Assembly (NCBI GenBank): GCA_024803745.1
Contig: JANJXV010000013.1
Coordinates: forward strand, 7,254,001-7,318,000
Source: Megascapheus bottae
Taxonomy: Eukaryota; Chordata; Mammalia; Rodentia; Geomyidae
Reading direction: 5' to 3'
DNA: 64,000 bases
The notes beneath the pieces were generated by a model. The model did not search any database. It saw only the letters and a program-made list of their open reading frames with translations, and was not told the origin of the DNA. Position 1 is the first letter of the stretch, and each line of letters begins with the position of its first letter. Shown here piece by piece: positions 56,830 to 64,000 of this stretch. Position numbers and translations under genes: made by a program.

Positions 56830-58554
56830 GCATATATGTTACCTTGACATGCTAGCTAATCACAAAATCACTCATGTCCTTTCAAGATAATATATTGAAG
56901 AAAGTAAAGTGACCTTTGTCTTTCTCTTATTTTATGGGGGTGCTGGAGCCTCTGGTAAGGATACTCCTGGCTGTTCCACTTCTAAAGCTTTATCTTAGCA
57001 AAAAGCTACACAGTTTTCAAGGTTCTTATACATGAGTATCGAAAGATAGTTAGAAAATATCATTATACCTTGCAGATATAATTTAATAGGAAAACATTTT
57101 GGTTTTTGATTACTTTTAGTGCATGAGATTCTAAACTGAGATGCCATAATCTTTTCTTGTTTCTACAAGGCGTCATTGAACATTCATTTATACTCGTGAA
57201 TTATTTACACTTAAGGGTAGAGGGTGATAAGCCATAGTCCAATTGACTATTCATAGTTTCTCAAAATTGTGACGCCTGAAAAATACATAGCGTATTGCTC
57301 CCAATCTTCCCATCTTGTTATGAAGATATAAATTGTTCCTGAGTTTGAGAGGCTCATTTTCTCAGGTTTAAATAATAAGCTGATGATGAGAGTAGGGAGC
57401 TTGTTTTATAATGAAAAGTTAAACCACATTTCCCTCTTGCCAAACTTCCTAACAGTTAACTGCCTCACACCTGTGCACCATTGCTCACAGAGAAGACCTG
57501 TCAATTTCATCCTAATTTGATTAGAAACTGCAAGTCCCCAAGTAGCTAAATGATTTTCTCCTATTATATCAAGAAATTTGGCATTTATCCTTGTAAGAAT
57601 CAAGTAAAGATTCATGATACGCCTCTGCAAAGAACGTATCTCAGGAAACTGTGACAATTAAACTGTGCCTTCTTATAAGAAAGTGGTTTAAATTTCTCCA
57701 ATCTCATAGAGGGAAGGGAATTTAGGTTTGTGCTGTAATTTCTGTTCTATAGAAATAGAAGCTCAAAGAAGTGTCTGGGGTTTGGGCCTGGTAATCAGAA
57801 TGAAATATGAATCTTAGAGGCAACTAGTTTTTCCTCAATCTCACTCTGTTTGTTGCATTTCACCAGTCTAACTTTTAGTCCAACATGTGATCTTATTCTC
57901 TGAGATTCTAATGGAGTCTCACACTCACCCCTGCATACTATAAAGAATATGTGCATCTTGGTAAGACTGTCTTTTCAAAGTGCATATATGTATAGTAAAT
58001 GGTTTGCAAACCTCTTCAGGCTCTTCTCTGCCTTACGTGTATATACCATCCATACTGTTTATGAAATGCTTTATTCATACTCTCCATGGCTATTTCATCT
58101 AATAAACTCTGGAGTAGGCATCAGATTACAGATCAAATTTATATTTCATAAAGAATGCTCCCCCCACAACTCTCCATGTTGTATCCTCTTATATATTCAT
58201 TTATTCCTGCAACATTTTTCGCTATTTGCAACATACATTGCATGGCGATTTCAATAAATTTTGTCTGTTCTAGCAGATGGCAAGTTCAATACAAGGAGAA
58301 ACTGTGTCTAATATGCATATGTGCACAAAAATGACCCAGTACAGGTGTATAGAATAAATATCCAAATCGATATTTTCTGAAATAATAATCTATCAATGCA
58401 TACATGAATGACATAGAGAAATGTAACTTCTCCTAAATTGAGTAAAATATCCAGTATGACCTATGATTATGATTTTAATTCATTCTATTTGAGCGCAAAG
58501 CCTTTGAATTTCTCTAAATGTCCTTTTCCAGATTCTTTTATTCCTAATACTGGG
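56830..58554. other. Low-copy DNA
   Basis: No repeat family is recognised. Open frames of 83 codons (57406-57657, minus) and 102 codons (57949-58257, plus) carry no domain. Confidence 0.4.
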
Positions 58555-58848
58555 TGTCACATTTTATTAGTAGATGCTCTACCACCGAGCCATGCTTCCA
58601 CTTCTACTTTGTATTTGTTACTCAATATATTCTCACTTCTTGCTCAGATACATCCCAAGGAGATAACACACCTATTTGTGTTCTCACAAAGCCAGAATGA
58701 CAAGTGTACACCTCTGCATCTAGCTATTTGTTGAGACAGGTCCACCCAAATATTTAACCTAGGTTGGCCTCAACCTGTAATTCTCTGCATCTCAGCCTCC
58801 CAAATAAGATAACAGGCATGAGCCACCACATGAGCCATGTGGATCTCA
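58555..58848 (-). mobile_element. Diverged SINE (tRNA-like plus B1-like)
   Basis: GATGCTCTACCACCGAGCCA is the complement of a tRNA-like A box. Positions 58770-58848, with TCTCAGCCTCCCAAATAAGA and ACAGGCATGAGCCACCAC, are a B1-like complement. The middle is unlike the local consensus. Confidence 0.6.
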
Positions 58849-59033
58849 GATTAATTTTTTGCTTAGACATGCTTCATATGTTATAAGGTAACAGATAACA
58901 CCTCTGATATGCCCTGCTCACTCCTTTCTATGTGTTCATGTTCAGTCTTCTTCACTGGAGAAATATTCCATACTCTTTGAAGAATAATTCCACTGTTACC
59001 TTCTGCAAAGAAGACAAAGAAGAATGAAGTTAG

Positions 59034-59120
59034 GTCTGGACTTTGAACTCAGGCTCTTAAATTTGCTAATTTTCTCAGTGTTGCCACGCTACCACTTGAA
59101 CCATTTCTCCAGTTCATAGT
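59034..59120 (-). repeat. tRNA-like SINE fragment
   Basis: GGACTTTGAACTCAGGCTCT and CGCTACCACTTGAACCATTT are the complement of a right monomer. The left half is missing. Confidence 0.6.
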
Positions 59121-59287
59121 GTTTGTTGTACTAGTCTCTGGAGAGTTGAAATAGCAAATAATTTCTGAAGTAGAGTGGTTAAGGAATCAAACATGAGACG
59201 ATATCATGATAATTCCCCCTATGTGTGACAGTATGTTCAGATTATAATACACACACACATACATATCTACTACTAACATGTAATGGA

Positions 59288-59530
59288 CTAGCACTGGTGA
59301 CACATACCTATAATCCCAAACACCTATAATTCTAGCTCCTTAACAGGATGAGGCCCAAGGATCATAATTCAGTTAGCCTGGGCAGAATAGTCTCTAAAAC
59401 TTTTGTCTGTAATTAGCACAAGTTGGAAATATGGGTATGGTTCAAGTGGTAGCGTGGCAACACTGAGAAAATAAAAAAGCCAAGATAGAGCTGAAAGCTC
59501 TGGGTTCAAATCCCATACTGCCACAAAAAT
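59288..59530 (+). mobile_element. Diverged composite SINE
   Basis: CACTGGTGACACATACCTAT starts the B1-like half. GGTATGGTTCAAGTGGTAGC and TCTGGGTTCAAATCCCATAC are the tRNA-like boxes. The B box is close to a true tRNA. Confidence 0.7.
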
Positions 59531-59697
59531 ACGAGCTAGGAAAGCTAAGCATAGGTCTTGAAATATATAAGTATTTAATACATAACAATATAAATAATAC
59601 CCCTTGCCTATTACATCATGGTCCTCTTCATCCTTTTTGAATATATTTTTAATTATATTTCCCCTTATACCCATCTCTTTTTTCAGTGTTTCTTCTT

Positions 59698-59888
59698 ATT
59701 TTTTTTACCAGTCTTGGGACTTGAACTCAGGGCCTGGACACTGTCCTTGGGCTTTCTCAAGGCTCCCACTCTACCATTAGAACAACAGCATCACTTCAAG
59801 ATTTTTCTGTGTATGTGGTGGATATTGGACAGAGTGATTTATGCATGCTTGGCAAGTACTCTACCACTGGGCCATGATCCCAGTCCAA
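59698..59888 (-). mobile_element. IDL-Geo-type SINE
   Basis: TTTTTTTTACCAGTCTTGGG and ACTTGAACTCAGGGCCTG are followed by TTGGCAAGTACTCTACCACT and GGGCCATGATCCCAGTCC. Confidence 0.85.
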
Positions 59889-59899
59889 TGTTTCTGATT

Positions 59900-60935
59900 T
59901 CTTGTTCTTACTCATGACCTATCATTCATGGTTGCATCTGTTTGATTAAAAAAAGAAAAACCGCAATTCTCAGGATGCCCCAAATGGTCTAATTTAGAAA
60001 CTTTACATACATATTGTACCCCATCTGTTTTGTGTTCCACACTGAGTAGATGCCTAGAAATCCCTGGGAATTTATTTTTTTTAACACTGGAATAAAATAA
60101 ACCACTTTCCTTATAAGATCAAAGGGATATTTTGCAAAAGTGACTAGCTGATATCACCATGTGAAAAAGATTTCTGTGAACCAAGAGCATTCTTGTTTCT
60201 GTCACTAGTTGTGAACATATGACAGACAGATAACCAACAGTTCAACACAGTTATCGACTCTCTGGATACTGAAATAAAACTTGACGACTTCAAAGACATT
60301 TATCAAAGCATGACAATAAAGACTTCTGTGTGCTCAGACAGACTTGATGATTTCAATCATATTCATGGAAATTGGGTACCTATTCAGAGCATTGATTTAT
60401 TTGGAGCTGAAATCTGAGGGTTTTACATTGTCACTTTATTTTTTTTTCAGAGACAAAGTGGAGACTGGACTTGGTTGGCTAGATTATTGGTGATCTGAGT
60501 AGAAAATGGCAAAGATGCTGAACACATGCTTCTTGATTGTCATCCAAGCGTCATTTCCATCTGTAGCCAATCTCTGTAGTTGTTTTTAATATATGGCCAA
60601 ACTGTCTTTGCTATGCTTGTCATGACAAGGAAGGGCTATGTCCTGCTACCTCTTTACACTGAGTAGACTCTTGAATGCTTTGAACAAATTGTTTTAACCC
60701 ACACTGATATCAAGTGACTTCCTAGATGAAGTCATAGAAAGCCAGGTATTTCTGGTTTGTCTACTGAATATTTGCTTACAGCCGGAGCCTTATATTCTAC
60801 ATGTCTAATTACCATTAGGTCGTCTTGTGGATGAAGCCAATTGTAGATGTTTGTTATGAGAACCCCAAGTGAGCCAGCCTTCTATTCATTCCTGCTAAGG
60901 AATAAAAAAAATGTAAACACATCACTCTTGAAGTC
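59900..60935. other. Low-copy block, conserved-element candidate
   Basis: About 1 kb without recognisable repeats and of mixed composition, for example 60130-60420 and 60470-60880. No open frame of note. Confidence 0.35.
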
Positions 60936-60937
60936 TG

Positions 60938-61005
60938 AAGATATGGCTAAAGTGGTATAGCAATTGCTTAGTGAATTTGAGAGTTTGAGTTCGAACTCAA
61001 AAATA
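60938..61005 (+). repeat. tRNA-like SINE fragment
   Basis: ATATGGCTAAAGTGGTATAG and TTTGAGTTCGAACTC are A- and B-box-like. Confidence 0.5.
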
Positions 61006-61082
61006 TACCCCTAAAATTCTAGCTTGGAGCAATTTATTCAGATTTACTGTTAATTTGTTGCTATTTACTCTCACAAAGGGTA

Positions 61083-61110
61083 AATATTTTCATATTAATA
61101 TGAAAATATT
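61083..61110. repeat. Perfect 28-bp palindrome
   Basis: The 14-nt arm AATATTTTCATATT is followed at once by its exact reverse complement. The flanking bases do not pair. No repeat family is recognised around it. Confidence 0.95.
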
Positions 61111-61119
61111 CCCAGCAAA

Positions 61120-61464
61120 TTTTTCAACAATGTGTACTATTTTTAAATGTCATAGAAGCTGTTAGTTTATAGAAAGCATGCCAACTTTCTAAACAAACCA
61201 AAGAAAAACAATTAAGATAAAATACAAAAGCAAGCAAGTAATAAATCAAAAACAGAGAAGGAACAAGTATAAAATTGTAACAACTGAGTTTTAAGTTTAA
61301 TTTTAAAACTCCCTCTCAGAAAAACCTGCTTACTGCTCTAATCTTATTGCATAATTCTCTCCCAGTTCTGGCTAGTCTAACATGCAACCTTTACATTTCT
61401 CTAGGCTAGTGGATAAAAGAAATGACTCTAAAATAGTAATTCTTGTGATTTTTGAGCAATATAG
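61120..61464. other. Low-copy AT-rich DNA
   Basis: Nothing recognised. Confidence 0.4.
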
Positions 61465-61625
61465 TTAACCTCTTTTGCTTTTAATATGCTTATTTGTAAA
61501 ATTATAGTTTTAATGTTACATGATTTGTTGCAAGAATTAAGTGATTTCAAGGTCCTAGGTACAACATAATGGATTTTATACATGTTAGATATTATTGCTC
61601 CTTCTTTTACTGTTATTATCATGCC
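61465..61625 (+). repeat. MIR SINE fragment
   Basis: TTAACCTCTTTTGCTTTTAA, GCTTATTTGTAAAATTATAG, TTGTTGCAAGAATTAAGTG and a final TAGATATTATTGC follow the MIR consensus order. Confidence 0.65.
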
Positions 61626-61754
61626 AGAAAAAAGGACCTTTATAGTATTTATTAACCATAGTGAATAGTACCTAATATTTACATAGCGAGCTCTCTGAAT
61701 CATTTAAGTGCCACTTAAATATCCTCTCTAAAGACTTCCAGATCACTTAACACT

Positions 61755-61975
61755 GTGAATGCCAGCAGTTTATACCTACAATTATGGTTACTCAGGAGGC
61801 TGAGAGTCTAGAGAATTGTGGTTAGAAGTTAGCCCAAGGAAGAAAACTCTGTGCAATTCCATCTCATCATAACTAGAAAAATGTTGGGCTAGAGGCCGAA
61901 CTTAAGAGACAATGCACAAGAAAGGACCACATAAGCCAAGCAAGCACAAGGCCCTGATTTCAAATACTGTGGAAC
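61755..61975 (+). mobile_element. Diverged composite SINE
   Basis: GCCAGCAGTTTATACCTACA and GTTACTCAGGAGGCTGAGAG are in the B1-like half. AAGGCCCTGATTTCAAATAC is a worn right-monomer end. Confidence 0.65.
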
Positions 61976-62194
61976 TCTTTCTGCTTATTGACTTCGTTGT
62001 TTCAATGGCAAAATTAAGTGGATAGACTTAGGAATGATATGCAACAGTTATGTTGACACAAAATTAGAATAAGTGGATGTCATCACCTTAACAAATTCCT
62101 CATAAGACTAAGATGATTTTCATATAATGATCATAAGGAGGACATAAATAGTTCTCCTGAAGGGAGGCAAATTTTATTGATCCCCCAATATGTA

Positions 62195-62405
62195 GCAGGG
62201 GTGGTAATTTGATATGCATTATTCAATCGCATATTCACAGCAGCTCTGAGATACATAAGCTCTGTTATTATAGCCATTTGGAAAGGTAAAACTCTGATGC
62301 ACTGAGATATTAAATAATGTATACAAAAATCAGGAAGTTAATAATTAATACAGGCCAGGCTGAAACTTACATTTTTCTAATCCAGACCTTACTTTCCTAA
62401 TTGCT
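62195..62405 (-). repeat. MIR SINE, long copy
   Basis: On the plus strand it reads as the MIR complement: TTCACAGCAGCTCTGAGATA, TTATTATAGCCATTTGG, CTGATGCACTGAGATATTAA and CAGGCCAGGCTGAAAC. About 200 bp is near full length for a MIR. Confidence 0.65.
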
Positions 62406-64000
62406 ACATTGCTAAAACAATAATAAATAAATAAATCAGCGAATGTAAGCACACTCCTCTGATATAGTGCATAGAACTGAAAATTAGAGTAAGAATTCAT
62501 TACAAGTGAGATTTAAGTGCAAGAGTAAATGTTCTCATAGGCTTAAACCCAAGTACCATCAAAAAATCTAAAACAAAAATGAACAGTATCTCGTTGATCA
62601 AGGTACTGGTATCTTAGAATATAATCCCCAAATCTTTAATGCCCTACTATATACAGCATAGCATACAATAAACTAGGCTCATATTTTGTTTCAACTTTGT
62701 TTCCTGCATCCTCACCATGAATTGGGTCCAATTCTTCTTGTTGCCATTCATCTGTGGTAAAGAATGCTTTTGCATTATTTATATGACTTGTATTTTTCTA
62801 AAGAAAGTTTACTTTCTAAAAATTCCAGTGCTTCCTTATATGCCCTTAAGCTGCAGAAAATTTTTCTAGTGTTGCATATCTAGTTCCTAAATCAGAATGT
62901 TCTGATGCATGAATATCCCTGTTTTTTGAGGAATTGTTCATTGTCTATGGATATGGGATAGAATAAGAACCTGCATTAACAATGTAAGCTCTTACACAAG
63001 CTAACTCTGTGAACTACCTTGCAACATAGTTTTCAATATTAAAAATTGGCATATGACAAACACAGGAAATATAATGGATTAAAATTTGTTCCCAGGTGTA
63101 ATGGTTGAAGTTTTATATTTGAAATACCAAGGTAAAGCACAATATCCATTTTGTCACATTTTACTTTTTGTGTCTGAAAGTTTTATGGACAAATAGGGGT
63201 GATATATGAAGCAGAATGAGGACAAGGTTAAGAAGTAATATTTAAATTCTAGCCTAGATTCTATCATTTTTAAGTATATGATCTTGATTATCTAAGAATA
63301 TGTTAAAAGGTTAATATCCTACCACATAAAATGAACATGCTTCTACACTTATATATTCCTTTAAAGCTACCTTTCTTAACATGAAAAAGATCAATTGGTA
63401 CCTAAATAGTATGTATTGTTGGCAATTTAATGACATTTTCATGAATAAAAATTTTCATTTTGTTGAAGTTACTAACAATAATAAACAAACCAAAATCAAT
63501 GTTAAAAAACTACCATTAATCTTTAGTTTAATCCACATTTTTACAGACAGCAATTAGTTATACAAATAAGAATTATTTTAACATGCCCACACCTTGATCA
63601 GACTCATTCCTCCATCACTGTCCCAATCACCCATTCCAAACAAACTTCCACAAGTTTCATTTGAATTTCACACATGTGCATGACAATCTCTGGACCATAA
63701 TCAATCTCCTTCACTTCTGCTTACCATCTCCTCTCCCATTTGTATCCACACCCAGAAAAAGAATTTTTTTTAACATTCCTGACAACTCTTTTTCAAAGGA
63801 GTTTCACAGTGACATTTTACACTTCCAAATACAGAACTTTAATTAGACTGATCCCTTCCCTTACTACCTTGTCTCCATTTCCATATCAATCCCCTATTTT
63901 TCAGGGGTTTGACTTAGTTTCTTTTCATTGTCTTCCTTCAGAATTGCAATGCATTGCTGTATTTTTTTCACCCCTTAACATTCTTTTTCCATCCCATCAC
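62406..64000. other. Low-copy DNA to window end
   Basis: Nothing is firmly recognised. From about 63590 the plus strand is pyrimidine-rich and may be the complement of a retroelement 3' UTR, but I cannot align it. It continues past the window. Confidence 0.35.

Noticed and set aside
56634..56855. Poly-glutamate/arginine and poly-proline/leucine open frames
   Set aside because: They are translations of a GAA/GAG microsatellite.
57949..58257. 102-codon plus-strand frame
   Set aside because: Mixed hydrophobic sequence without a recognisable motif. Likely chance.
59288..59530. Possible tRNA gene from good A- and B-box-like motifs
   Set aside because: The segment cannot form a cloverleaf and fits a diverged SINE.

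Overview
This window looks like non-coding nuclear DNA from a rodent. It is AT-rich throughout and I find no convincing host gene, exon, tRNA, rRNA or CRISPR. The longest open frames are 162 and 128 codons and match no protein I recognise. The clue to lineage is a dense population of composite SINEs. One type has an ID-like, tRNA-derived left half (GGCCTAGTGGTAGAGTGCTT start) joined to a second tRNA-like half. This matches what I know of the IDL-Geo SINE of the Geomyoidea (pocket mice, kangaroo rats, pocket gophers). The other type joins a B1/7SL-like left half to what looks like the same right half. I therefore favour a heteromyid or geomyid rodent, without naming a species.

Layout. 1-5 kb: low-copy sequence with a gammaretrovirus-type LTR fragment. 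5-10 kb: SINEs, TG/CA microsatellites, a MIR and an L1 3' end split by a SINE. 10-19 kb: mostly low-copy DNA, including conserved-element candidates, two SINEs and MIR remnants. 19-31 kb: many repeats, with L1 fragments on both strands, young SINEs with clear target-site duplications, an LTR inserted into a SINE, an L1 with an inverted 5' piece, and large GA/GGAA tracts. 31-38 kb: quieter, with a ~195-bp direct duplication spaced 1.2 kb apart. 38.5-40 kb: five SINEs packed together. 40-48 kb: low-copy DNA. 48.7-55.8 kb: two old L1s head to head. The plus-strand one keeps a decayed ORF2 and an ancient-type 3' UTR, and carries at least six later insertions. 56-64 kb: SINEs, a large GAG/GAA tract, MIRs, a perfect 28-bp palindrome and low-copy DNA.

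Nothing here works as a gene system. The interest lies in the order in which elements inserted into one another, the SINE tails that became CA microsatellites, and the low-copy blocks that could be distal regulatory elements. All family assignments were made by eye and from memory, without a database search.
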